In this document: positions 24,386 through 32,114 of the stretch, one piece after another
Layout: each line of letters opens with the position of its first letter
How positions within the stretch are numbered: position 1 is the stretch's first letter
Translations under genes and position numbers: made by a program
DNA from: Microbacterium testaceum StLB037
GTDB lineage: Bacteria; Actinomycetota; Actinomycetes; Actinomycetales; Microbacteriaceae
Length of the DNA stretch: 64,000 nt
Reading direction: 5' to 3'
Assembly: GCF_900104345.1 (NCBI RefSeq)
Contig: NZ_FNJN01000005.1
Span: 124,001-188,000 of the forward strand
The notes under the pieces: generated by a model
What the model saw: only the letters and a program-made list of their open reading frames with translations
Told to the model about the DNA's origin: nothing
Database searches by the model: none

Positions 24386-25329
24386 CAGTAGTTCACCCGC
24401 TTCTCGAGCACGCCGAACTGCACGAGCGAGAGGCCGAGCACGAGCAGGAACAGCACGACTCCCACCGCCGCGGCGATGCCGAAGTTGGCGCTCCCCGCTC
24501 CGAACGCCGCCTGATAGATCGTGTAGACCAGCGTCGTCGTCGAGTTCGCCGGGCCTCCGCCGGTGAGGATCTGGATCTGCCCGAACGTCGTGAGCGCCTC
24601 GACGGCACCGGTCACCACGATGAAGAACAGGGTCGGCGTGATCAGCGGCAGCGAGATCGACCAGAGCGTGCGCAGCGGCCCCGCCCCGTCGAGGTGCGCA
24701 GCCTCGATCACGTCGGGATCGATCGCGCCGAACGCCCCGAGCAGCAGCAGCACCGTGAAGCCGAGCGAGCCCCACACCGTGACGGCGATCACGCTCGGCA
24801 GGGCCCACTGGGTGCTGGTCAACCACGGCACCGGGGTCCCCCCGAAGCGCGCGATCACGGAGTTCACCAGTCCGCCGGCCGGAGCGAGCATCGCGGCGAA
24901 GGCGACCGAGGCCACCGAGACCGACGCCACGAGGGGTGAGGTCAGCAGGGCACGGAAGATACGGATGCCGCGGAGCTTCGCCGTCAGCGGGATGACGATG
25001 AGCAGCCCGACGACGATGCGACCGACCACGACCGCGACGCAGAACACGGCCGTGCGCCACAGCGTGTCGGCGAACTGCGGGTCGGTGAAGATCGTCGCGA
25101 AGTTCTTCGTTCCCACGAACCCGGCGGCCTGGCCGAAGATGTCAGTCCCCTGCGTGCTGAGCCAGACCACCTTGCCGAGGGGGTAGAAGACGAAGACGGC
25201 GAAGACCGCGAGCGCGGGGACCATCAGGGCGGCGCCCACGCGTCGGTCGGCGCGCCGCCAGGCCAGGGTCGAGGCCGGCCGACGGCGGTCGGCGAGCGTC
25301 GGCCGGCGGTCGATTGTCGAGAGCGACAT
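24385..25329 (-). CDS. Sugar ABC transporter permease (MalF/UgpA type)
   Basis: The protein is 314 residues with a basic N-terminus and six membrane segments. The EAA loop reads IDPDVIEAAHLDGAGPLRTLWSISLP, with conserved EAA, DG and P. It is the first gene of the ABC operon, reading away from the inositol-phosphatase-family gene. The palindrome AGGGAACGTTCCCT lies 17-34 bases upstream of its ATG, overlapping the expected promoter, so the LacI protein at 27131 is the probable repressor. Confidence 0.95.
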   Translation of the reverse strand: MSLSTIDRRPTLADRRRPASTLAWRRADRRVGAALMVPALAVFAVFVFYPLGKVVWLSTQGTDIFGQAAGFVGTKNFATIFTDPQFADTLWRTAVFCVAVVVGRIVVGLLIVIPLTAKLRGIRIFRALLTSPLVASVSVASVAFAAMLAPAGGLVNSVIARFGGTPVPWLTSTQWALPSVIAVTVWGSLGFTVLLLLGAFGAIDPDVIEAAHLDGAGPLRTLWSISLPLITPTLFFIVVTGAVEALTTFGQIQILTGGGPANSTTTLVYTIYQAAFGAGSANFGIAAAVGVVLFLLVLGLSLVQFGVLEKRVNY

Positions 25330-25345
25330 CGGCTACCTTTCCGTC

Positions 25346-25363
25346 ATAGGGAACGTTCCCTTT
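25346..25363. promoter_or_regulatory. LacI-family operator, copy 1
   Basis: The core AGGGAACGTTCCCT (25348-25361) is a perfect palindrome with the central CG typical of LacI-family sites. The identical 16 bases ATAGGGAACGTTCCCT recur at 27046. This copy lies between the ABC operon and the divergent phosphatase gene, so it may control both. Confidence 0.88.
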
Positions 25364-25488
25364 TCTGATGACGGACTCACTCTGCGACACCACGAGAGAC
25401 GGGGTCAAGGCGACCGGCGAGCGGTCGCCGAGCGTTCACGCGGCGTTCACGAGCACCTGAATCAATCCCCCTGACCCCGAGGAGAACC

Positions 25489-26319
25489 ATGACCACGCAC
25501 CCCTCCCCCGACGACCTTCGCGCTCTGGCCGAGACGGCCGCGCGAACCGCCGCGCCGGCCCTGCTCGCCGCATTCCGCTCCGACATGAGCGTGTCGTTCA
25601 AGCGCGACGTGCACGACGTCGTGACGATCCACGATCGAGCAGCCGAGGCCACCATCGCCGGGGTCCTCCAGGACGGCGCACCCGGCTCGGTCATCCTGGG
25701 CGAAGAGACCGGCAGCTCGGGCGAGGCCCCCCTGCGCTGGATCATCGACCCGATCGACGGCACCGCCAACTTCGCACGCGGTCTCGCCTACTGGTGCATC
25801 TCGATCGCCGCCGAGCTCGACGGAGAAGTCGTTGCGGGCGTCGTGTTCGACCCCGTCGCCGACAACATGTTCTCGGCGGGTGCCGAGCTCGCCCACCTGA
25901 ACGGAACACCGATGCGATCGGCATCCGGTCCCGCCGAGCTCTCGACCCTGCTCACGAGCTTCCCCGGGCAGCACGACGTCGACCTGCTCGGCGAGGGCGC
26001 CTTCGACCTGCTCGCCGAGATCACGCGCACGTATCAGCACCACCACAGCACCGGCAGCGGGGCCCTCAACCTCGCTCATGTCGCAGCCGGCTGGGCGGAC
26101 GCCACGATGGGCTTCGACACCCACCCCTGGGACGTGGCGGCCGGAGCCCACATCCTCGAGCGGGCCGGTGGCACGTACACGGGCTTCCGCTCCGGCGTCG
26201 AGGTCGACCGCGCCCACGAGAGCCTCGATTACGTCGCCGAGGGAGCGGGCGGAGAGCACGGAGTGCTCATCCGGCACCTGCGCGCCCTCTCCGGGCAGCG
26301 GATGCCGGCCGGGCAGTGA
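25489..26319 (+). CDS. Inositol monophosphatase family protein
   Basis: The protein is 276 residues with metal-binding motif A GEE (71-73), motif B DPIDGT (87-92) and the late HPWDVAAGAHILERAGG block with the third metal-binding Asp, so the magnesium site is complete. Members dephosphorylate inositol phosphates, fructose-1,6-bisphosphate, histidinol phosphate or PAP. GAGGAGAA lies just before the ATG. It is divergent from the ABC operon and followed by a strong terminator. With an importer, a 2H phosphoesterase and LacI sharing one operator, it probably releases phosphate from an imported or cyclic phosphorylated polyol. Confidence 0.94.
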   Translation: MTTHPSPDDLRALAETAARTAAPALLAAFRSDMSVSFKRDVHDVVTIHDRAAEATIAGVLQDGAPGSVILGEETGSSGEAPLRWIIDPIDGTANFARGLAYWCISIAAELDGEVVAGVVFDPVADNMFSAGAELAHLNGTPMRSASGPAELSTLLTSFPGQHDVDLLGEGAFDLLAEITRTYQHHHSTGSGALNLAHVAAGWADATMGFDTHPWDVAAGAHILERAGGTYTGFRSGVEVDRAHESLDYVAEGAGGEHGVLIRHLRALSGQRMPAGQ

Positions 26320-26320
26320 G

Positions 26321-26358
26321 AGAGTCCGGATGCCGCGACCGTGCGGCATCCGGACTCT
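26321..26358. terminator. Bidirectional terminator between convergent phosphatase and 2H phosphoesterase genes
   Basis: A 16-bp perfect stem (26321-26336 and 26343-26358, AGAGTCCGGATGCCGC and its complement) has a 6-base loop. It begins one base after the upstream stop codon and ends 10 bases before the converging stop. A short T/C tract follows. Confidence 0.92.
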
Positions 26359-26368
26359 TCCGATCGGG

Positions 26369-27025
26369 CTACTCGACGTCGAGATTCCAGGTGCGCACGT
26401 GCTCCCACGTCATCGTCTGCCACCAGCGCCCCGACCAGTCGGGGCTCGAGGTGCGGTACATCACCACCGTGCGTCCCGAGAAGCCGCCGGGCACGGGGAC
26501 GTCGAGCTCGCGAATGAACTCCCCCACCTCTTCGTACAGGTCGGGACGCACGTACAGGTCGTGCGACGCGAGCGAGAGGTGGCCGCGGTAGAGCTCCGGA
26601 ACGAAGTCGTTGGGCAGGGGGTTGTTCATCGGGGAGCGGAACGGGGCGACCGTCGCCTCGATGTCACGGGCCAGGCCCACCAGGTCGTCGTTGACCGAGC
26701 CGTCGGGGTTCTCGCTCACGTCGTAGACGTAGCCCCGACCCTGCGCCCGGACGCCGGCATTGTGCACGGGAAAGGCGGAGCGGCCGTCGAGCAGGCCGGT
26801 CAGCGCGCCGATGACCGCGGGCTCGGAGAACCCGAACGGCTGGCTGCCCACGAGGGTGGCGTGCGGCGGGAACGCCCCCGCAGAGAGCAAGCCGTACTGC
26901 GCGCGCAGCTGGTCGGTCACCGCGCTCACCGCGCGGCAGGTCTTCGCGTCGGGGCGCAGGTAGATGCCGTAGCGGAAGGGATCGCTGTCGTCTCGGGGCA
27001 GCTTGTGGGCGATGTGGTCGTTCAT
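26369..27025 (-). CDS. 2H phosphoesterase (2'-5' RNA ligase superfamily) protein
   Basis: The protein is 218 residues from the ATG at 27025, preceded by GGAGAGA. Two H-x-(T/S) motifs are visible, PPHATLVGS (about residue 54) and RGHLSLASH (about residue 168), the paired catalytic histidines of the superfamily. Members open 2',3'-cyclic phosphates, ADP-ribose 1'',2''-cyclic phosphate or join RNA ends. The gene has its own copy of the LacI operator at 27046-27063, 20 bases upstream of the start, so it belongs to the sugar-importer regulon. That context argues for a small-molecule cyclic phosphodiester rather than RNA. The substrate is not known. Confidence 0.88.
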   Translation of the reverse strand: MNDHIAHKLPRDDSDPFRYGIYLRPDAKTCRAVSAVTDQLRAQYGLLSAGAFPPHATLVGSQPFGFSEPAVIGALTGLLDGRSAFPVHNAGVRAQGRGYVYDVSENPDGSVNDDLVGLARDIEATVAPFRSPMNNPLPNDFVPELYRGHLSLASHDLYVRPDLYEEVGEFIRELDVPVPGGFSGRTVVMYRTSSPDWSGRWWQTMTWEHVRTWNLDVE

Positions 27026-27045
27026 GCGGTCTCTCCGTGATGCCG

Positions 27046-27063
27046 ATAGGGAACGTTCCCTAT
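27046..27063. promoter_or_regulatory. LacI-family operator, copy 2
   Basis: ATAGGGAACGTTCCCTAT is a perfect 18-base palindrome, identical over 16 bases to the site at 25346. It sits between the 2H phosphoesterase gene and the LacI gene that reads towards it, so it controls the phosphoesterase. Confidence 0.9.
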
Positions 27064-27130
27064 TGTGCGCGGAACAGGCGCGACGCGATCGACGCCGCGG
27101 CATCCGGCGGGTGAACGGACGGTGACGACG

Positions 27131-28201
27131 TCAGCGGGCGACGGCCGTGCGCCCGGGGACCAGTTCTCCGTCGATCGCGTGGTGCGTCACCGCGGTGGCG
27201 AGCCCATCGATCTGATCGACGACCGCGTCGACCGACAACCGGCCGATCGTCCGCAGCGGCTGACGCCACGACGTCAGGCCCAGCAGCGACGTCATGAACG
27301 GCGTGACACCGTCGTAACCCGTCACCGACATCTCGGAGGGGACGGCGACCCCGCGCACGCGCAACGCCTCGAGGGCCGCAACCGCCCAGGCGTCGCTCGG
27401 CGCCATGAAGGCGGTCACCCCGCCGGCCGCGAGCACCGCCGCGACGATCGCGTCGGCCCCGTCGAAGCCCGGCCCGGCATCGTCTCCGCTGAAGGTGACG
27501 ACGTCGACGCCCCGCTCGCGCAGGCGCTCAGCCATCGCGTGCGTGCGCCTCGATTGGGTGATCGACGAGACCGGGGTGAACGTCATCACCGCGACCCGGC
27601 GATGCCCGAGGTCGGCCACGTGGTCGGCGAGGGCACGGCCACCCCCCACCTCGTCGCAGTACACGCTGCTGATCGTCGGGTCCTCTTCCGGGCGCCCCGC
27701 GACGACGGCCGGGATGCGCCGCGCGAAGGGCGTGATGTCCTCGACGGGGAGGGCGCCGCTGCAGACGATCAGCCCCTCCACCCGCAGCGCCACGAGGGTC
27801 TCGAGAGCGCGGCGCTCGTCGTCGACCGAAAAGGATCCGGCCCCGGTCGCCGTGACGACCCGGTACCCGCGAGCCGCCGCCTGCTCCTGGAACGCGGTCA
27901 GCAGATGACCGTAGAACGGTGTCGACGCGTCGCGGACGAAGACGCCGAGCGTGTGACTGCGGTGGGCCGACATCCCCCGCGCGTGCGCGTTGGCGACGTA
28001 CCCGAGCTCGGCCGCCGCCTGCCGAACGCGATCGATGGTGTGGGCGGCGACCCCGGACGCCCCCGAGAGCGCCCGCGAGACCACCGACTTCGACACCCCC
28101 GCGGCCGCGGCCACGTCGTGGATGGTGGGGGCGGCCCCGGTCGAGCGGGGTGTGGCGCGACGGGCCGATCGGCGACCGTCGTCGGGGGTCTCGTCTCGCA
28201 C
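27131..28201 (-). CDS. LacI family transcriptional regulator of the ABC/phosphatase/2H module
   Basis: The protein is 356 residues from a GTG at 28201. The helix-turn-helix is TIHDVAAAAGVSKSVVSRAL, followed by a hinge and a periplasmic-binding-protein-like effector domain (LGVFVRDASTPFYGHLL ... VTGYDGVTPFM). It has an unusual Arg/Ser-rich N-terminal extension of ~25 residues before the DNA-binding domain. It should repress by binding the two CG-centred palindromes nearby and release on binding a sugar-like inducer. The gene lies upstream of the 2H phosphoesterase gene in the same direction. Confidence 0.94.
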   Translation of the reverse strand: MRDETPDDGRRSARRATPRSTGAAPTIHDVAAAAGVSKSVVSRALSGASGVAAHTIDRVRQAAAELGYVANAHARGMSAHRSHTLGVFVRDASTPFYGHLLTAFQEQAAARGYRVVTATGAGSFSVDDERRALETLVALRVEGLIVCSGALPVEDITPFARRIPAVVAGRPEEDPTISSVYCDEVGGGRALADHVADLGHRRVAVMTFTPVSSITQSRRTHAMAERLRERGVDVVTFSGDDAGPGFDGADAIVAAVLAAGGVTAFMAPSDAWAVAALEALRVRGVAVPSEMSVTGYDGVTPFMTSLLGLTSWRQPLRTIGRLSVDAVVDQIDGLATAVTHHAIDGELVPGRTAVAR

Positions 28202-28259
28202 GCCTTCACGCTATCGGGCGACCAGCCGGATCGACCCGCCGGGATGCCGCGAGCCGGAG

Positions 28260-29225
28260 TCACTCGCCCAGGATCAGCCGCCTGATCGCGGCGTCCTTCG
28301 AGCCGCCCAGCTCCATCGTGCGGCCCTTGCGGTACAGCGAGAACACCCGCGGGTCGATGTAGCTCGCCTTCGCCACGGCAGGCGTGTTGCCGAGCGCTTC
28401 GGCTGTGGCGCGCACCGCGGCGACCTCGGCCTTCTTGCGCTCGTTCTTCCCGCCCGTCGTGCCCGCGTTCGCGAGCGACTCGGCCGCGAGGATCGTGCCA
28501 CGCAGGGTGCGGAAGTCCTTCGCGCTGAACGGGCCGCCCGTCAGGGAGCGGACGTACGCGTTCACGTCGCCCGGCGTCAGGGGAACGCGTCGTCGTCCGC
28601 GCTTGTAGCTCAACAGCGCCGCCCGCGAGCGTCCGAGGGCGAGCTCTTCAACGATGGATGCCAGCTCCGCATCGCGCAACGAGAGCTCGGCGCGCTTGCC
28701 GCTCTTGGCGGGGAACGACAGACGGATCAGGTCGCCGTCGACCGTGGCATCGCGTCTCTGCAGAGTCGTGAGCCCCCTGCTCCCGTTCGTGACGAAGTAC
28801 CGGGCGTTGCCCACGCGCGGGGCGACCAGGTCGAGGAAGCGGAACGACACCGCCAGCACCCGCTCGCGGTCGACCTCGGCGCGGCGAAGCGATTGCGTGA
28901 CGCGGGCGCGCGCTCGGGGCAGGGTCTCGGCGAGCTGCAGAGCACGGGCGAACTTGCCCTTGTCCTGCCGCTTCGACCAGTCCGCGTGGTACGTGTACTG
29001 CCGCCGCCCGGCCTCGTCGGTGCCGACGGCCTGGATGTGCGCGTTGGGCTCGCGGGCGATCCACACCTCGCGCCAGGCGGGAGGGATGACCAGTCCGCGC
29101 GCGCGTTCGGCCTCGCGTTCGGGCACGGAGGCCCCGGTGTGATCGACGAATCGGAAACCCGAGCCGGAGCGCACCCGGCGGTACCCGGGGTCTTCGTAGG
29201 GGCGGACCCGGACGAGACGGGCCAT
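28260..29225 (-). CDS. DNA topoisomerase IB (poxvirus/bacterial type)
   Basis: The protein is 321 residues, typical for bacterial type IB enzymes. It shows the conserved N-terminal IPPAWREVWIA region, GRRQYTYHADW with catalytic Arg, a KRAELSLRD strand with Lys, and a C-terminal ASYIDPRVF block containing the nucleophilic tyrosine. It relaxes supercoils by a transient 3'-phosphotyrosine bond. The catalytic residues appear intact. The upstream DUF7218-type gene ends 4 bases before its start, so they are co-transcribed. Type IB enzymes are sporadic in bacteria, often in accessory stress or repair loci. Confidence 0.95.
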   Translation of the reverse strand: MARLVRVRPYEDPGYRRVRSGSGFRFVDHTGASVPEREAERARGLVIPPAWREVWIAREPNAHIQAVGTDEAGRRQYTYHADWSKRQDKGKFARALQLAETLPRARARVTQSLRRAEVDRERVLAVSFRFLDLVAPRVGNARYFVTNGSRGLTTLQRRDATVDGDLIRLSFPAKSGKRAELSLRDAELASIVEELALGRSRAALLSYKRGRRRVPLTPGDVNAYVRSLTGGPFSAKDFRTLRGTILAAESLANAGTTGGKNERKKAEVAAVRATAEALGNTPAVAKASYIDPRVFSLYRKGRTMELGGSKDAAIRRLILGE

Positions 29226-29229
29226 CGCG

Positions 29230-29499
29230 TCAGTGCGTGCGGAGCATGTCGATGAGCTCCGCCTTCTTCTTGCCCGAGTACCCGGTCAGCCCAAGCTCCT
29301 TCGCGCGCTTCTTCAGCTCGGCGACCGTGCGGTCCTCGTAGTTCTCGGCGTGCCCGCCCTTCTCGTCGATCGCGTCGCGGCCTCGAGCGGCTGCGGCGTT
29401 GGAGATGCGCGCGGCCTTCTCTTTCGAGTCGCCCTGCTTCCGCAGCTCTTCGTACAGGTCGGGGTCCTTCAGGCTGTTCGATCCTCGCCCTTGCGGCAT
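29230..29499 (-). CDS. DUF7218-type small protein with SAP-like/Rho-N domain
   Basis: The protein is 89 residues; the ATG at 29499 follows GGAAGGAG. The N-terminus SLKDPDLYEELRKQGDSKEKAARISNAAAARG is the DUF7218-like signature, and the C-terminal ~40 residues (TVAELKKRAKELGLTGYSGKKKAELIDMLR) form a SAP/Rho-N helix-extension-helix that binds nucleic acid. It ends 4 bases before the topoisomerase gene, suggesting a linked role in DNA handling. No catalytic residues are present. Confidence 0.9.
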   Translation of the reverse strand: MPQGRGSNSLKDPDLYEELRKQGDSKEKAARISNAAAARGRDAIDEKGGHAENYEDRTVAELKKRAKELGLTGYSGKKKAELIDMLRTH

Positions 29500-29596
29500 G
29501 GCCGTCTCCTTCCGTCGGGAATCCCGACGCTAGGGGGGAGCGCCTCCCGCCGCACTCGGCTTGACAAGCCGTTCGCACCGTCTCGTCGAACGGGGG

Positions 29597-29647
29597 TTGA
29601 CCAACTCGCGATATATCGCGATACTCGAACCAACGCGATATATCGCG
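29597..29647 (+). promoter_or_regulatory. Promoter with two PadR-type operators for the DUF4097-padR operon
   Basis: TTGACC (29597-29602), 17 bases, then GATACT (29620-29625) form the promoter. The perfect palindrome TCGCGATATATCGCGA (29606-29621) fills the spacer, and a second copy, CGCGATATATCGCG (29634-29647), lies over the transcription start region, its centre 27 bases from the first. Binding of PadR to both would block polymerase. ATAT-centred palindromes are usual for PadR proteins. Confidence 0.85.
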
Positions 29648-29664
29648 AGTGAGGAGAAACAGCC

Positions 29665-30510
29665 ATGGAGAAATGGATCGTCCACCCCGGCGAGACCCGC
29701 GTCATCGACGTCAACGCCCTGCGCGAGCTGAAGATCGGACTCGTCGGCGGCCAGGTCGACGTGATCGCCCACGACGAACCCGACGCCCGCATCGAGGTGC
29801 ACGGCGTCACCGTGAAGGACCTGCGCATCGAGATGGTCGACGGCCGCCTCGAGATCAACCACCCCCAGCTGCGGTGGGACAACTTCCTCGAGGTGTTCCG
29901 CAACTTCGGCGCGGGTGGCCCGAAGGCCGAGGTCAGCGTCGCGGTGCCGCGCACCGTCGCCCTCACCCTCGGCGTGGTCAGCGCCAGCGCGCTCGTCTCG
30001 GGGCTTCACACCGATGTGCGCTTGAACACCGTCTCGGGCGACATCATCGTCGACGGCCTCACGGGCGACGTGGACCTCAACGCCGTCTCGGGCGACGTGC
30101 AGGTGCGCGAGCTCGATGGCGCCCTGAGCGCCAACAGCGTCTCGGGCGACGTCGCCGCGACCGGCCGCATCACGAAGGCCTCGATCGACACGGTCTCGGG
30201 CGCCATGCTCGTCGACTCGACGGGACCGACGCAGTCCGTCTCGCTCAACTCGGTCAGCGGCACCGCCACGATCCGCCTCGACCGCTCGCTGCCCGCCAAC
30301 TACGTGTCGCGGTCGGTCAGCGGCCGCGTGCAGATCGACGGCCAGGTGCGATCCGGCAAGGGCCCGACCAACTTCACCGGGTCGACCGGCGCGCTCGCGG
30401 GCCAGTTCGTCGACGTGCGCGCCAACACCGTCTCGGGCGAGATCACGGTGCTGCGCCGCGGCATCTCGGGCCTGCGTCCCGAGGAACTCGCCGGAGAGGA
30501 GGAGTGGTGA
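29665..30510 (+). CDS. DUF4097 family beta-strand repeat protein
   Basis: The protein is 281 residues; GAGGAG lies about 10 bases before the ATG. The central and C-terminal part is a right-handed beta-solenoid of repeated (N/D)-x-VSGD units of about 20 residues (LNTVSGDIIVDGL, LNAVSGDVQVREL, ANSVSGDVAATGR, IDTVSGAML, LNSVSGTATI, ANTVSGEITV). No signal peptide or membrane segment is visible. It forms an operon with the PadR gene (one-base overlap), a common pairing in actinobacteria associated with envelope stress. Molecular function is unknown. Confidence 0.92.
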   Translation: MEKWIVHPGETRVIDVNALRELKIGLVGGQVDVIAHDEPDARIEVHGVTVKDLRIEMVDGRLEINHPQLRWDNFLEVFRNFGAGGPKAEVSVAVPRTVALTLGVVSASALVSGLHTDVRLNTVSGDIIVDGLTGDVDLNAVSGDVQVRELDGALSANSVSGDVAATGRITKASIDTVSGAMLVDSTGPTQSVSLNSVSGTATIRLDRSLPANYVSRSVSGRVQIDGQVRSGKGPTNFTGSTGALAGQFVDVRANTVSGEITVLRRGISGLRPEELAGEEEW

Positions 30511-31115
30511 TGAGCCCCGTCTTCTCGCACGGCGACCTGCGCCTGTACATCCTGAGCCTGCTCGACGAGGCCCCGCGCCACGGCTACGACCTCATGCAGG
30601 CCCTCTCCCAGCGCACGGGCGGCACCTACTCGCCCTCCGCCGGCACCATCTACCCCCGACTCTCGAAGCTCGAGGAGGAGGGCCTGGTCACCAAGACCGT
30701 CGACGGCCGCAAGACCGTCTACGAGATCACGGATGCCGGTCGCGCCGAGGTCGCCGCGCGCACGGGCGACCTCGAGGGGATCCAGGCCGGCCTCGCCGAC
30801 AGCGTGCGTCTCATCGCGGACGAGGTGCGGGGCAGCGTCCGGGATGCGATGCGCAGCCTCCGCGCTGATCTGGCCGCCGCCTCGCGTGAGGAGCGCGAGC
30901 AGGCGCAACCGACCCCGGCCGATGACCCGCGCTCCCGCAGCCGGGAACAGCTGTCGCGGGCCGATGCCGCCATCAACGAGTTCCGCGGGCGGGTGCGCTC
31001 CGAACTGCGGGCGCACGTCGCGCGCGGCGGAGAGCTCGCGGCATCCGGAGTCGACGACATCGAGGCGGCACTGCGCCAGGCGTCCGAGGCCGTCACGCGA
31101 GCGATGCGCGGCTAG
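30510..31115 (+). CDS. PadR family transcriptional regulator (autoregulator of the DUF4097 operon)
   Basis: The protein is 201 residues from the ATG at 30510, which overlaps the stop of the DUF4097 gene; GGAGAGGAGGAG precedes it. The winged-helix domain is clear: LRLYILSLLDEAPRHGYDLMQALSQRTGGTYSPSAGTIYPRLSKLEEEGLV. The C-terminal ~110 residues are helical and charged, longer than in the smallest PadR proteins. It presumably represses its own operon through the ATAT-centred palindromes at 29606-29647. Confidence 0.94.
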   Translation: MSPVFSHGDLRLYILSLLDEAPRHGYDLMQALSQRTGGTYSPSAGTIYPRLSKLEEEGLVTKTVDGRKTVYEITDAGRAEVAARTGDLEGIQAGLADSVRLIADEVRGSVRDAMRSLRADLAAASREEREQAQPTPADDPRSRSREQLSRADAAINEFRGRVRSELRAHVARGGELAASGVDDIEAALRQASEAVTRAMRG

Positions 31116-31119
31116 GGCG

Positions 31120-31635
31120 TCACTCCCACGGCAGATCATCCTCGGCGCCGACCGGTTCTCCCTGCGGGACGATGAGGACCGGTCGGCGTTGCCGATGGCT
31201 CAGCCGTGCCGCCACCGAACCGGTGAGGAACTCGCGCAGCGATTCGCCGAGGCCGCGCTTGCGCGTACCGACCACGATGAGCGACGCGTCGATCTCGTCG
31301 GCGAGTTGGATCAGTGCCAGGGCGGGGTCTCCGATGATCTGGCGCACGCTCCAGGTGACGGTGCTCTCGCCGAGAGCTTCGGCCGTCGCGCGGCGCACCT
31401 CGTCGAGGGCGGCCTTCGCCGCCGCCCCGGCCACGTCCACCGTGGAGGAGTGCACGTATCCGTCGGGGTCTTCGAAGGCCACGAATCGCGTGGTGTCGAC
31501 GTGGGCGACGATCAACTCGGCGTGCGAGAGGGCCGCGTAGTGGGCCGCCTCGCGCACGATCCGGCTCGACTGCCCGGGGACGACGGCGGCGATCACCTTT
31601 CCGGCACCGACGCTCGCGCGGGGCTGATCGGTCAT
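31120..31635 (-). CDS. Universal stress protein (UspA family)
   Basis: The protein is 171 residues; the ATG follows GAGGAGA. The UspA fold is seen in KVIAAVVPGQSSRIVREAAHYAALSHAELIVAHV and the ATP-binding motif GTRKRGLGESLREFLTGSVA (G-2x-G-9x-G-S form). It is a cytoplasmic stress protein, probably binding ATP. It ends 5 bases from the stop of the converging PadR gene, so the two converge with no visible terminator between them. Confidence 0.93.
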   Translation of the reverse strand: MTDQPRASVGAGKVIAAVVPGQSSRIVREAAHYAALSHAELIVAHVDTTRFVAFEDPDGYVHSSTVDVAGAAAKAALDEVRRATAEALGESTVTWSVRQIIGDPALALIQLADEIDASLIVVGTRKRGLGESLREFLTGSVAARLSHRQRRPVLIVPQGEPVGAEDDLPWE

Positions 31636-31797
31636 GGAGTCTCCTCTCGACGACGGCCGCGGCCCGGTCGCCGCCCCTCGACGGCTCGGCCGGAATGCGC
31701 CGTGATATCCTGGCTGTTACTCTTACCGGCTCGGTCCGGAACCGCAATACGCAGGGCCCACAGTCGGCCCTCGACGTCGATCGTGAGGGGGTCTCGC

Positions 31798-31980
31798 ATG
31801 GGGCGTGGCCGTCAGAAGGCGAAGAACACCAAGATCGCCCGTGAGCTGAAGTACGACACCTATTCGGTGAACTACTCGGCTCTCGAGCGCGAACTGGGTG
31901 CACCCGCTCCGGGTGAAGACGCGTACGTCGACAAGTGGGCCGACCAGTACAGCGACGAATACGACAACGAGAAGGCCTGA
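31798..31980 (+). CDS. DUF3073 family small protein
   Basis: The protein is 60 residues. The start MGRGRQKAKNTKIARELKY and the following NYSALERELG are the invariant core of the actinobacterial DUF3073 family, which is often encoded beside purM and purF as here. The basic N-terminus suggests nucleic-acid or ribosome contact, and the C-terminus is acidic; the function is unknown. A -10-like TACTCT (31718-31723) lies upstream, giving a leader of ~65 bases with a GGGCCC/GGCCC hairpin. It is followed by a strong terminator. Confidence 0.93.
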   Translation: MGRGRQKAKNTKIARELKYDTYSVNYSALERELGAPAPGEDAYVDKWADQYSDEYDNEKA

Positions 31981-32060
31981 CGCCTTCCCGCTCGTTCTCG
32001 TACCGCTCGTACTTCGGTGCCGCGGTCGTCTGATCGTCGTACCCGCAGAAGCCAGAACGC

Positions 32061-32094
32061 CGAAGGGCGGCGACGTTGCCGTCGCCGCCCTTCG
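32061..32094. terminator. Strong bidirectional terminator after DUF3073
   Basis: A 15-bp perfect stem (32061-32075 and 32080-32094, CGAAGGGCGGCGACG and complement) has a TTGC tetraloop. It lies between DUF3073 and the stop of the converging MFS gene, and can end transcription from both. Confidence 0.93.
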
Positions 32095-32114
32095 CTCGCG
32101 TTCGCGTTGCGTCG

